The position numbers and the translations under genes were made by a program. The notes below the pieces were generated by a model, which was not told the origin of the DNA, did not search any database, and saw only the letters and a list, made by a program, of their open reading frames with translations. From positions 14,583,701-14,647,700 of the forward strand of contig NC_092662.1 of assembly GCF_032118995.1 (NCBI RefSeq): a stretch of 64,000 nucleotides of DNA, given 5' to 3'. This DNA comes from Asterias amurensis. Its lineage: Eukaryota > Echinodermata > Asteroidea > Forcipulatida > Asteriidae. Below, piece after piece: positions 43,337-54,549 of this stretch; the stretch's first letter is position 1; each line of letters opens with the position of its first letter.

Positions 43337-45290
43337 CTGTAAACTACATAAAATAAAAGCAAACGAACATTATAACATTTCCTATAAATTATATCCTATG
43401 GTCTCGACAGCACTGGGGAACACGGTTGAGCCAAATGTCTCCTACTCTGTTCACAAAAATCGCCCTAAATATTGGCGCGAAATGAGCTACGATTGGCTCA
43501 CATTGAGTAAAGACTGGCTCAGTCAGAACTGAGTCACTTGCTCAATTTTGACTGAGCCTGACTTGGCTCAATGAGAGCCAATCATGACTCATATTGAGAC
43601 AATCTTTTTTTGCCATTTTTGAACAGAGAAACCGGAAGTTTTGGCTCAAACTGAGCCGGGTTTTTTCCCCAGTGATAAAGTAACCATGTAATATTATTAT
43701 TTGTTTTATAGGTTAAAACACATCCAGACTTCGCAGCCATTACCTACCTGTTCCTGTGCACGCAGTGCTCCCTCTATTTCCCTTCCTCTATCTCCTTTAC
43801 TGCATCAAAATGTTGTTCTTAACAATTTTAATGGATGTTAAATTCGCATCTGGGGTAATGGAGTATTTCTATTACGGTGTATTACATGTACCGACGAGTA
43901 TTATATTTTTGTTAGCCCCGACGGTGTAAAATGAGCGCGAAAATTTAACGGCACGACGGTATTTCTCATTTCGGGAAATCCCCTTTGACGTACGCCCTCT
44001 TCGGCTACAGATTTCAGAAATTAAAATAGAGTAGACTGGTTGTTTTTCACGTGTTCACAATGTACGTCGAACTTAACTGCGAATCTTCCAAACCATGAAG
44101 GTCATGTGAAATAAAGCACTGCTCAAAGGCGACAACGTTGGCCAGGGCCCAATTTCATAGAGCTGCTAAGCACACAAATTTGCTTAGCATGAAATTTCTT
44201 CCTTGATAAAAAACAGGATTACCAAATAAAGTTTGTTGCATGCTTGTTACTAGTATTCAGCTGTTAATTGCTTATCCTGAAAATCACGTGGACATTTTGT
44301 TGGTAAATCCTGTTATCGTCAAGGAAGAAATGTCATGCTAAGCAAATATTGTGCTGAGCAGCTCTATGAAATTGGGCCCAGGTGGGCTAGCAGATCTCTC
44401 AGCGTGATTCACGAGACTCGAAGTGTGACGGCCGAGTGTTTATTTAGGCTAATTAAATCGCAGCACTTCACAACTGTATTATCATTATGCGAGTTCACTT
44501 ACACTGTATATAAACATAATTGGTACATATCTCAAATACAAAAACACACAAGTTCGTTATTGTCAAAGTTTACTGTTTTTATACATTTTCTTGCCATTTT
44601 ATGAGAATAAGAAGACTATTAACGGAATAAACCAAACATCTCATAAGTACATTACAACGAACTTGCCACACATACAATTCTCTAGTTGAAATACAGTACC
44701 TTGGATGCGTTGATTACTTATTTACTGTAAAGTAATGTCATAAAATGTAATGCTCAACTTTTGATTTCAAATATTTTTAATGAAGGTTGAGCCCCTGAAG
44801 TTGTATCACTGGAAGTGAATTTTTTTCCTGAAAGAGGGACGGGAAATTGTCCAATTTAATTTTGCAAATACTCATTTTCAAAAATGTCCTCATTTGTATG
44901 GTAAAAATATAACCTTATGTTGAAATGATGTGAATTACCATTATTTTGATGTTACCCCTTCAGTACAAAATTTGAAGTCTTGACTTTTGAGATTAATTTA
45001 AACATTTCATTTCAAATTTGTATAACCTTTATCATGATAATATATCAATGTTTTTAAAACTATATTTACATTTATAAGCAGACATTGCTTTGTTTTTGCC
45101 TTTATATTTATTCAAATTATCGTATAAAAAATAACAAATGGCTTAGCAAGAGCTCTGAAAAGGTGCCATTGCAGTGCAAGCAGAAACTACATTTAATAGG
45201 CCATTACTGGCGACTCTCGTTATAATTGAAGTCCTCTAAAGTTTAAAATAGTTTCATCTTTTTACATATTATTTACAACAAATTAATTTT
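43337..45290. other. Upstream region of the repeat-protein gene
   Basis: A possible 5' untranslated exon ends at a donor near 43748 (minus strand). A TTGGCTCA/TGAGCCAA-rich foldback lies at about 43420-43675 and a GGGCCCAATTTCATAGAGC MITE at 44153-44382. The rest is AT-rich and unassigned. Confidence 0.4.
44153..44382. mobile_element. Foldback MITE, GGGCCCAATTTCATAGAGC type
   Basis: Ends GGGCCCAATTTCATAGAGCT and inverted AGCTCTATGAAATTGGGCCC are near perfect. Inner arms CTTAGCATGAAATTTCTTCC and GGAAGAAATGTCATGCTAAG are paired. Confidence 0.85.
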
Positions 45291-45294
45291 AAAT

Positions 45295-45695
45295 GCAGGG
45301 TTTACTTTTGGTAATTGTCAAAGAACAGTAACCTGGCATGGTGTATCACAACACACATACAATAACAAACTTTAACAAACCTGTAGACATTTGGACTAAA
45401 TTGGTCATCAAAATTGCAAGAAATGATGAATGAAAAATAAAAACATGGAGTTGTGTTCCTTCAGATGTCTGAGAAGAGATTTCAAATTTCAAATGTTTGG
45501 GGTTATAAATGACGCCTTTCTCTAAAACTACACCACTACTAGTAGTACATCAAAAGGGGTAAATTCATGCCGTGTTTTATAATCCCAAACGGCTCTCCAG
45601 TCCTCTTTACAAAATAAGTTTTTTTGGTCATTAAGTTGAGGAGTCGTTAGTACCCAAAAGATACCCCAACTTAAAAGGTGTCCAGTACCTTTAAG
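45295..45695. repeat. Decayed TTAA-family MITE
   Basis: Right end GGTGTCCAGTACCT followed by TTAA (45692-45695); the interior keeps TTGGTAATTGTCAAAGA and TGGTCATCAAAATTGCAAG. The left end is lost. Just downstream of HMCES. Confidence 0.6.
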
Positions 45696-45773
45696 GAAAT
45701 TTGTATCTATCTACACGTTCAAGATTTTAAGTGGCACTGCATCCATTTTCTTTGAAGGTGGTTCACAAAACCT

Positions 45774-48700
45774 TCAAAAGAGTTTGCTTTTCTTGGATGG
45801 GGGGCCATCTTGTTCCGTTTCAGCCTTGACGCTCACTTCTGGATTTGCCTTGCTTAACCAAGCCGTCATTGCTGTTTGTTTCCGTGGTGATGACCTCGAT
45901 TTCGATATCGGTGACCCTTGTTTGACAGGAGGCGTGGTTTCTTGCCCCATTTCTTTTTTGACAGACGTCTCCTTTTTGGGAGTGAAACCCTTGCTTAGCC
46001 ACGAACTCATCAGTTTACTGCTAGCTGTCTCCTTCACCGGTTTACTGTCAAAGACCAAAGTTTCAATAAGTGTCAGTTTTAGATGTGCGAAAACCCCAAC
46101 TAGGGAAAACCTAGGCAAATTTAGTAGGGCCCCTGAAAACCGTGTTATAGTGGTTGTACTGCTTAATTGCAATCCCAAGGTTGTGGATTCGAATCCCACC
46201 AAGCTTACCGCCAAGGAGTTTAACATTACAATAATGACTTGTGAATGGCAGAAAACAAATCAAACTTTCACACTCATTTTTTTTGGAACGCAAATTTGCA
46301 CATCAATTGCTTACAAACTTTCGCTGTTAACTTTTCGTTACGTCTTTCTCCTTAACACATGACTTACTCAAGATTGATTGGTATTATGCAATCAGATGCC
46401 TTGTATCTCGAGTTGTTGACATTCATTGACACGGGATGAGAGGTCAAGCTAGGCTCTACATTGATGAGCTCCAACGCCTATGGAAAATGGAAAATAGTTA
46501 ACAAATAGTATTAAAATTTTCTGCCCCAGTTAACATTTTTATGGCTTCCGACTGGCACCCCTAAACAAACATAACAACAAAATAGGGAGACCGCTAACAA
46601 AGGGGTAGATAGGTCAGTTGGTAGAGCACTGGCATGGTTCAAACCCTAAATAATTTGTTGCTACAGTAAATTTTTCCTTGTTCAAAACCCAAATTATTTA
46701 AAAATTTACCCAGTCAGTTTTCCTTTTGGCTTATTACGTTGATATTTAAGATTATAGAGTCCCATCCCCTTGACGTGATCCCATGGCTGTCGCTTTCCAG
46801 ATTGTATCGTAAACTCGGATGTGATTCCTGGCTAACCGGCAGCGAGCTGTTACATGGCTTCTGACAAGCACCCCCGAACAAAGATATTGAGTTATAAGGA
46901 GACTGCCAACATAGGGGCGGACAGCTCAGTTGGTAGAGCGATGGTATATAAATCCGGTCATTGGTTCAAATCCTCGCCTGGTAAATTTGTCTTTGTTAAA
47001 CAGGTTAGGTTTTATGGTACATATCTACAGCTAAATAAGATAGAAACAGACAGTGGGTTCCATTACCAAATGTATACCAGGCCCTTTAAAGACACTTGAC
47101 ACTATTGGTAATTTTCAAAGACCAGTCTTTTCACTTGCTGTATCTCAACATATGCATACAGTAACAAACCTGTTACTGAGCTCAATCGGTCACCGAAGTT
47201 GTGAGATAATAACGATAAAAAAAACCTTGTCACACGAAGTTGTGTGCTTTCAGATGCCTGATGTCAAGACCTCAAAATTCTTAGTCCGAGGTCTCGAAAT
47301 CAAATTCGTGGAAAATTACTTCTTTCTCGAAAACTACATTACTTCAGAGGGAGCCGTTTCTCACTATGTTTTATACTGTCAATAGCTCCCCATTACTTGT
47401 TACCAAGTAAGATTTTATGCTAATAATTAGTCTGATTAATTACCAATAGTGTCCACTGCCTTTAAGTCAGACCGCCTTTTGTTTTGGACTCACTTTCCGT
47501 ATCGGTACAGTGCCGTAATCCAGCCATGACTTTACAGCCTCATCCCCATCCAGTATAGCTGGCATCCGGTGATGTAACCAACTCATGGATTCAGACGAAG
47601 CTAAGGTGATCACAGTGTAGGAATACAGAGGTTCCCCTCCCTAAGAATATCAAAAACATGTTACTAATAATTTAGTTTTTGGCGTGTCGTGGCCATGAGG
47701 TCTAATTGACTGGACCCAAGCTCAGGTGTTGTCAGCAGAAGAGTGTGGGTTCGATACCAGGTCTTTACACTTGTTCCCTTGAGCAAGGCACTTAACCTTA
47801 GTTGCTTCGTAAAAAGTTGGGTAGGTAGTGTAGTGTTACACTTAACCGATATGGGCTATCGACCCAAATCAACTGCCACCAGGGGCATGTTGCCCCCTAC
47901 GCCCGGGGCTGAAACAGGGCTACCCCCCTTCAGGGTATGTAACGATGTAGGCAAGATTATAATCCACCAAGAGCCTGGCTGCTGGAGCAGAATGCACTAT
48001 CCTTTCCAACTTTTTACAAAATGTCTATTGTAAAGTGCCTTGCTCAAGACCACATGTGTCATGAGCAGATTCACACCGGTTCATCTTTTTGAAGAAGAAA
48101 AAAAAGCCCAACTGAATATTTCCAGTTACAGGTCCTCGAATTAACTCAGGGCACCCACAGTAATTGCCGTGGTGCCCTATGCTTTTGCTGTGGTGCCTTT
48201 TCCAAATCCTAGTATTTGCTCAGAAGTTGTCCTTTCTAGAGGACAATGGCTGTTCGCCTTCAAGAGTGAATGTCAAGGCAAGTGCCCAATTTCATAGAGT
48301 TTCTTAGCAGAATTTATTGCTTAACGATTTCCTGCTAATGAGCAAAAATGAGCAGGATACCAATCACAAATGGTACATAAGAAATGGTAATTTGGCCGGT
48401 AAACCTATAATGCTAAGTATAATTTGGTTAAGTGCTTAGCTGATTGGGCCCTGGAGGTAATAATCTGTGCGTATTTTGAACACACTTTTGAGGAGATGAA
48501 GAGATACAAACCTGAGGTGGGTACCAACAATCAAACAGCCCAGCCATCGTAACGAGCCGGTGACCTTTCCACTCTGACCCTTCTGTGACCTCGTCCTCTG
48601 GGAGGCAATCAGGTTGTTCTGGTGGTTCCGATTCAGATTGAGAGGTTTTCGAGGCAAGGTTTTCTATCGGCGCGTCTTGAGGGAAGTATATGAAGTAAGG

Positions 48701-50694
48701 TTGTTTCTTCTTGCCATCCTTTGATGTCAGCCACTCGTAGTACCTAGAGACGGAACCAGTAGGTTTTTAGGGAAGGTAAAAGTTTTCACTCTTAAAGAAA
48801 TCACTCTTAAAACAACGGCAAAAAAGCATATTGGTTAGAAGCCTGCGGCAGCTGAATAGTATAAAGCATTTAGAGAAACATTTCACTTTGAAGTAATGTG
48901 GGTTTGTACAATGATACAAGTTTTAAAGCCCCCAAATTTGAAATTTCTCAGATTTTGTGTATTCCTATTGGGGATTATTCTTCCTGTGTGGACATAAAAG
49001 TCATGACAGGGATTTGAACCAACCTCCCGATGACTAAACCACTAGGACTTGAACTCAATGCTCTAAACCTGTCTGCCACGACACCTTATAAATGAAACGA
49101 GTTGTTTAAATATCTAGTTTTAACAATGAATGTTTTTAAATATAACATAATTCAATTTACCCATCAACCAAGACAACACATCGCTGTCCTTTTTCTGCCA
49201 GTCGGCTAAAAGTGCGTTTCTCCATCATTCCTTCTCGTCTGCAATTGTTCATCTTGTAAGCAACACTCATATGGTCACCGTCTTTATGCCAGGACGGGAC
49301 AAGACCCCATTGCATTGGGGCCAGTTGACGATCATCAGATGCAGCATCGCTGTCAAAATGCTTTGCAGAGACAAGCACAGGCCTGTAGGAAAATAGAGAG
49401 AGAGGGACTCAGCTTATGTCATGAACTTTGGTAGTTTTAATCACGTTAACACTTGGCAGCCATGTTGAAGGACTGGACCCCTGTCTTTAACTGCACGGAT
49501 AAAGACAGTTACCTGCTTTACAGATCCAGTGATTCCATTGGGTACAATGACATGAGCTTTCCATAGATGCCCAAACAGTACACTCCTGTCACGTCCGCAA
49601 TAGAATTTGACTGTGTATCTGTATATGAAATGAATGTTGGTCAAAGGTGAAAATACACGCCGGTTTGGAGGCAGGTCTCTGGCGTTATTCACAAGCCTCA
49701 AAGTGTGACATGAGATGTTCAGTACTTATAGGCCTACTAAATGTTGAAGCACCTTTAATTAAACACGATACTACTTTGAAGATGATCACGTTTTTTTTTA
49801 ATGAGCAGTTCACTTACGAAATACCAGTCGGAGTCAGATTGAACGATGGATAGTATTTCCGCCTGAGAATTTGGCCCTCGCTTGGCTGTTGTTTGCCAGT
49901 TTGTGTCGTCCCTCGTTGTTTGCCGTTGTTGGTACCTGTATTCCCTCGTTTACCAGATGTGCTGCTTGGATTATTCCATCGTGGTCGTACTCTTCTACCC
50001 TGCCTATTGGTATAGGCACAGGCTCGTCGAGTCTGGTCCGGATCAAGCGTGCTATGACATAAATAACAAGATAATTTACTCATCCGCAACAATTTCCCCA
50101 TTTCTATCATATATCGCAAATCTGCCTAGCTGCTGAATGGCCAAAGCAAAAGGCATGTTAGTAGGATGGAACAAAGGAGCTTCGCACAGAGGTAAATAAG
50201 CCCCCTTTTCCTTCCCACAGTGCCTTTCAGCAATACAGCAAAATCAGTCCGAGGCAGGCGGCAATCGTGATGAGATCTATGGTCCAGTAAACTTTGTAAA
50301 AGCAAAGGAAAAACAAAGCTCTCTAAACACAGAGTGCAGCCATTGATTGGACACACAGTAGTCATGGTATTTATTGATCATTTAGTTAAAAAGATTAATA
50401 GGGCCTATTTAAACATTAAATAATCATAATATTTAACACGTCATCATCAATATTGTAATTAAATCACTGCATGCCACAACATTTAGTAATAATTTTTTTA
50501 TTTCTTAAATTTATTGAATGACAAATTTAAGAACTTAAATAAAGAAATGGATGGTTACACATCACTAATAATAGTTGCACAAACCCTTGTTGAGCACTTA
50601 AGTTTAAACATTTCATATAAAACATGTGCGAATTGAATTGAACTCATTGTTATATTTAAATATTATATTCTCACCAAGCTGTCCTACCGCACAT
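45774..50694 (-). CDS. HMCES: HMCES, SRAP-domain abasic-site DNA-protein crosslink protein, complete
   Basis: Exons are 50694-50675, 50051-49818, 49382-49161, 48743-48512, 47640-47494, 46477-46368 and 46044-45774. All junctions keep phase, giving 411 residues against about 354 in human. The start MCGRTAC supplies the catalytic Cys2 that links to abasic sites in single-stranded [30 protein letters not shown] (catalytic Glu about 162) and [10 protein letters not shown] (His about 259-260) are the SRAP core. The C-terminal tail is basic and disordered, with two short Trp-Leu motifs (LMSSWLSKG and AMTAWLSKA) that resemble the paired motifs and PIP-like end of vertebrate HMCES. It protects replication forks from abasic lesions. 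The extra length lies in an inserted polar loop after residue 30 and in exon 4. The gene diverges from PKN. Confidence 0.97.
46540..47035 (+). repeat. Two tandem tRNA-headed repeats
   Basis: Each copy runs ATGGCTTC(C/T)GAC, CACCCC, GGAGAC(C/T)GC, then a tRNA-like D arm (AGGTCAGTTGGTAGAGC or AGCTCAGTTGGTAGAGCG), GGTTCAAA(C/T)CC and AAATTTTTCCTTGTT or similar. The second head (46913-46985) keeps a better D arm but no full cloverleaf, so neither is a working tRNA gene. HMCES intron 5. Confidence 0.6.
47090..47461. mobile_element. TTAA-flanked foldback MITE, family 1, in HMCES intron 5
   Basis: TTAA at 47086-47089 and 47462-47465; ends AGACACTTGACACTATTGG and inverted CCAATAGTGTCCACTGCCT. It starts 29 nt after the exon 5 donor in transcript sense. 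Confidence 0.85.
47683..48085. repeat. Two type S SINEs tail to tail
   Basis: A plus-strand head (GTGTCGTGGCCATGAGG, GTGTGGGTTCGATACC) runs into an inverted second copy that ends with a minus-strand head (CATGAGCAGATTCACACC). HMCES intron 4. Confidence 0.6.
48274..48452. mobile_element. Foldback relic, CCAATTTCATAGAG type
   Basis: Starts GTGCCCAATTTCATAGAGTT and ends AGTGCTTAGCTGATTGGGCCC; paired inner CTTAGC blocks. HMCES intron 4. Confidence 0.6.
48990..49085 (-). repeat. tRNA-like SINE head fragment
   Basis: Minus strand: GTGTCGTGGCAGACAGGTTT, then GGTTCAAATCCC and GTCATGACTTTTATG. Only the head remains. HMCES intron 3. Confidence 0.55.
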
Positions 50695-52420
50695 GTTTAC
50701 AAGTTAGACCGTCAACTTTGAAGTTGGATTTGAGTTCAGCAGATAAATGAAGCATGCGTCTTCAACTGTCTACACCGTCATCATTCAAAGCACCAGACAA
50801 AACTGCTTTTATACCCACTAAATTCCGGTTTTGAGAGGTTCTTATAAATACAAAAAACACAACTTCACAAAAACATGCATGGACCTGCCCACAATAACAT
50901 TGCAGTCAGCTATTTATGGAAACTCGTTAGTTTTTACATGGTAACCGTTCCATATCATTTGGTTTACGCAAAAGGAAACAGAGATACCAGGAACTATTTT
51001 TTTGCCCGACGTTTTATAAACTAGAGAGGGCGCTATTTCAAAGGACCGTTAAAAATAAACTTTTCTTCAAGTTCCGTATCGGTGCTTAGGAAAACCGTCC
51101 CGAGCTCGGGACAGTTTATTGCATGACAAACTTAATAACATTGGGCAAGGAGGTTGATTCAATTTTTCATAAGAGAGCGCTTTCAAAAGAAATTGATAGA
51201 ATTTCTTGCCACGTCCATATCCATTTGACGTTTCTACTTTCGTTCTGTTATTATTCCTAAAGTACTTCTATACCGCTAACAGTTTTGTAACAAATTGTTT
51301 TTACAAACCATTGAACTAAATTCACCTTAAAATTAGTTCAACGTAGGCCCACAACGAGTTAAATAAATTAATAATGACAAGATTGGCATAAATATAATAA
51401 TGCATACCTCATTATCTTCGGCTAGCAAAATGTATAAGTGTATTTTCAGTTATGCAGCTGATTGCAAAATTAAAATTGTCGAATGGTTACTTATTAACTT
51501 ATTCATATTTACCGCCTCGAGAAGTGAACATGAAATTATTACAATCTCTTCAAATTTTTCTCTTGTCTTACACATTCTGTACCACCATATCACTGCATAA
51601 AGCAGTCTTTCACATTTTTGCCCGTCGAAAAAAGGGGCGGGAAACTTTTGCACGTCTGCATTTAAAATCAAAGAAATAATTCATTCAAAATAAAAGGCAC
51701 ACGTGGTGATTTAATTTTCACCGGAAACCATGGTCCTTTCATCAAAGATTATTTCCGAGTATTTGCGTGGCCCCAACTACTAATTACATTTACAAAAAAC
51801 AAAACTGAATTCCTCTGCATACAGTCATTGCAAATTACTGTGGTTTTTCTCCCGCCCATGCACGTGTCCATGTAAATAACTCAATTAAAAATCATCATAA
51901 AACGCAGCCTCGTTATAATGAACTCGAAAGCTTCCGCCAATTAAAAGATCCCTGTGTAAACTTTGGGGCGTTCCATGAACTACTTCTTACAACGCTCCTG
52001 ATTGGCCAATCCTAGGCTACAAACACCACGTGATCTATGGCAGGCTATGCACTCAGCAGTGTAAAAATCTACATCGGGAAGTCGCGTCGAAATTTGACTT
52101 ATTTTTCTAAGATAAAACATCATTTTCTTACGTTTTTACATCATGCCATAGGATAAGTGTATATCGAACTGTCCGTCCGTTACTTATTTTTTGGAAAAGT
52201 GTTAAGGAATTTTGCAGTGAGATTGAATTTCTTGGCCGTTCACTTCACTGGTTGACTGGTCATCACTGCTGAATTTATACCCCATTGGATTGCATGAAGA
52301 AGTTCTACGTATGAAATGTGCAGTTGTCCGCAACGAATTCTGCAACAACCTACGCAAGTCTGTTTATGGTGGTGATGCCTGGCCCTGGTGAATTCCAGTT
52401 TTGATATTTGAACCAAGAAG
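50695..52420. other. HMCES-PKN intergenic region
   Basis: AT-rich, with no repeats I can name. It includes the PKN 5' untranslated region at its right end and the facing CCAAT boxes near 52000. Confidence 0.4.
51960..52100. promoter_or_regulatory. Likely shared promoter region between HMCES and PKN
   Basis: HMCES (minus) and PKN (plus) start 1.7 kb apart and point away from each other. Around 51999-52010 two CCAAT boxes face each other (GATTGGCCAATCC), a common feature of animal promoters. No TATA box stands out. Transcription starts are not visible from sequence. Confidence 0.4.
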
Positions 52421-52789
52421 ATGGCGACAGAATCACCTTCATTTTACCAGGTTTGTGGTTCTGTTTGAAAGAATACTGTATTTGTAAAGGAGTCGGTTCT
52501 TGTTGTGCACTTTATTGTGTGAACGTTCATAAATCAACTCGAATCTCGAATTCAATTCAATGGCATGCCAAGTGGGTTGGTCACTGCACTGTCATTTTTA
52601 CATGTCAAGAGTTGTGCAGTGTAGTAGTAAGAAGATATGGCATTCTATAGTTTATGTGGGGTGTAAAGTTACTAATTTGTGACTTGTGTGATTATTTTAT
52701 GAAGATGTTAAATTAAAGGGGTAGGCTAATAATGTGAAGCGCTTTGGGACACCCTCCGGGTGTGAAAAGCGCTATATAAAAACGGGTTA

Positions 52790-52846
<57 letters not shown>

Positions 52847-54549
52847 GCAAGAGTATAAACTATAAGAAGTTGTTGACATTATTTGTAATTTGTAATTTTT
52901 TGTTTTTGTCTTAAATTATTTTTAAGTTTTTAGTGGAAAAGAGAGCAAAATGTAATTTTAATCAATCATACAGTAAAATATTCAAATAAAATTAATTGGT
53001 TATCAACATTGTTGTTTAAATTACTATTTTAAGTTCAAAGTCGTATACAAATTTGACACTTAACATGTCTTATTAATCCCACACATGACATGGTACTCAA
53101 TTTAATTGGGTCTCAGAATTCATAACTCAGAATTCCTATCTTTCTGAATGTTTGTATATACTCAGCGCCTTGAGTACATTGTTTGGTAGATATGTGCGCT
53201 ATGACTTCAATATTATGTTATTATACAATAATAAATTTATTTACATGTATGATATCCCAAGGTTTTGGCATCAAGTCTTTTGTACTTGGCAGATAGAACA
53301 ACTAAAACAATTTATACTTCCACCGCGGAAAACCCACAGAAACAAACAAATGTCCATGTAAGGGAACTTGTCTGATTGAAGGAAATCTTTGTTTTAGAGC
53401 AACCAGACGTTCAAATTTCCTGTTGTACTGTGGACCCAGTTCAGGAAGTTGAAGAAAATAAATCCTATTCCTAGGCGCTAATTTCTGCGCTTAAGATTGA
53501 ATCACATGTATCTGTTCACTTGTTGACGTTAGCGTTTGTGGTCAAATATTTGCAGCCTTAGTAATGGATGTACAGGCTGTTGTGGATAATTTGACCTTTG
53601 CATAGCCTTTCGGATGCCTGTTGTTTACCACAGTTAATAACATGGGAGGCAATGACATCTACTTCTTGTGTTAAAATTGTTGTTCTTCTTTATTCCTGGC
53701 AACCAGTAGGCCCTATTTAACAAATTTGCCATTATCAAGCTTCTAAATGACCCCCTGGCTCCCACAGCAATTGCCATGGTGCCCTGAGCTTTTGCTGTGG
53801 TGCCCTTTCCAAGGTTCCAAATACAAAGTTCAATTTCCCCATTAGACAGAAGTGCCCTTTCCTTACCAGGGGAAAATTGTTGCACCAATTCAAGAGCAAA
53901 ATTCAAGGCCTGCGTATCATGAAATTTTTTTTAAAAGCACACTAGATACCCTGAGAAAATTTTCATGAAAATTGAATATACCATTGGGAGACCCAAGCAT
54001 TGGTTTTGAAGGGGGCACAGCTATTTTTCTGTGATTAGAGGCACTTCTCTATGAGGAGAATTAGTTTGTACTGGAACTTTGCAAAGGGCACCACGGCAAA
54101 AGGACAGGGCACCAAGTGCTGTGGATTTTTGAGGCCTGGTGACCAATGAAGAAAGGTAATGTGAACAGATTTTAATTTTTCTTTGTAAGTGATTTTTGTT
54201 GTAAATCTTTTATTTTATTTTAAGGGAGTTGTTGGTGGGGAGGTAGGCATCGGAAGTCTTGCCTCTCACCTCAGCACCCGTTATGGCACCGACCTTGACC
54301 TCTCCGACGCTGGCTTCCAACAAAACCTGGAGTACATCAAAGAGCAGATCAAGAAGGACATACGCAAAGAACTTAAACTCAAAGAGGGAGCGGAAAACAT
54401 GCGAAAGGTTACGACGGACAAGAAGAGTATTGCGAACATTAACAATATGGTGAAGCAGGCGAATATAAAACTGCACGAATTACGCCAAGAATTGAATGAA
54501 CTTAACGCTCACATTGTGGTAAATACTGATGAAATAACTGCTGCTTCAG
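52421..54549 (+). CDS. PKN: Protein kinase N (PKN1/2-type), first two coding exons (partial)
   Basis: Exon 52421-52450 encodes MATESPSFYQ and ends at a GTTTG donor; exon 54225-54549 continues GVVGGEVGIGSLASH in phase and ends at GTAAG. The second exon holds a complete first HR1 (Rho-binding) coiled-coil: DAGFQQNLEYIKEQIKKDI, ELKLKEGAENMRKVTTDKKS, KLHELRQELNELNAHIVV. This order and the KEGAENMRKVTTD core are diagnostic of PKN, a Rho/Rac-activated AGC kinase of the PKC-related group. The C2-like and kinase domains would lie past the right edge. I see no further exon in 54550-64000, so the second intron exceeds 9.4 kb. The PKN1/2/3 paralogue cannot be assigned from one domain. Confidence 0.92.
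52735..52845 (+). repeat. SINE 3' tail with (TTA)n microsatellite
   Basis: GAAGCGCTTTGGGACACCCTC and GTGAAAAGCGCTATATAAA are followed by about 19 TTA units. This tail type is widespread in marine animal SINEs; here it lacks a head. PKN intron 1. Confidence 0.8.
53748..54142. repeat. Two copies of the GTGCCCTTT dispersed repeat, head to head
   Basis: 53748-53912 reads GCAATTGCCATGGTGCCC...AAATTCAAGGCCTG; 54000-54142 carries its inverted relative ending GGGCACCAAGTGCTGTGG and GAGGCCTGGTG. PKN intron 1, ending 83 nt before exon 2. Confidence 0.6.

Noticed and set aside
46913-46985. A functional tRNA gene
   Set aside because: The D arm is good, but the anticodon and acceptor stems do not pair and the element is duplicated with non-tRNA flanks.
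51450-51679. Short open frames on both strands between HMCES and PKN
   Set aside because: They overlap each other in AT-rich DNA with no splice, homology or codon support.
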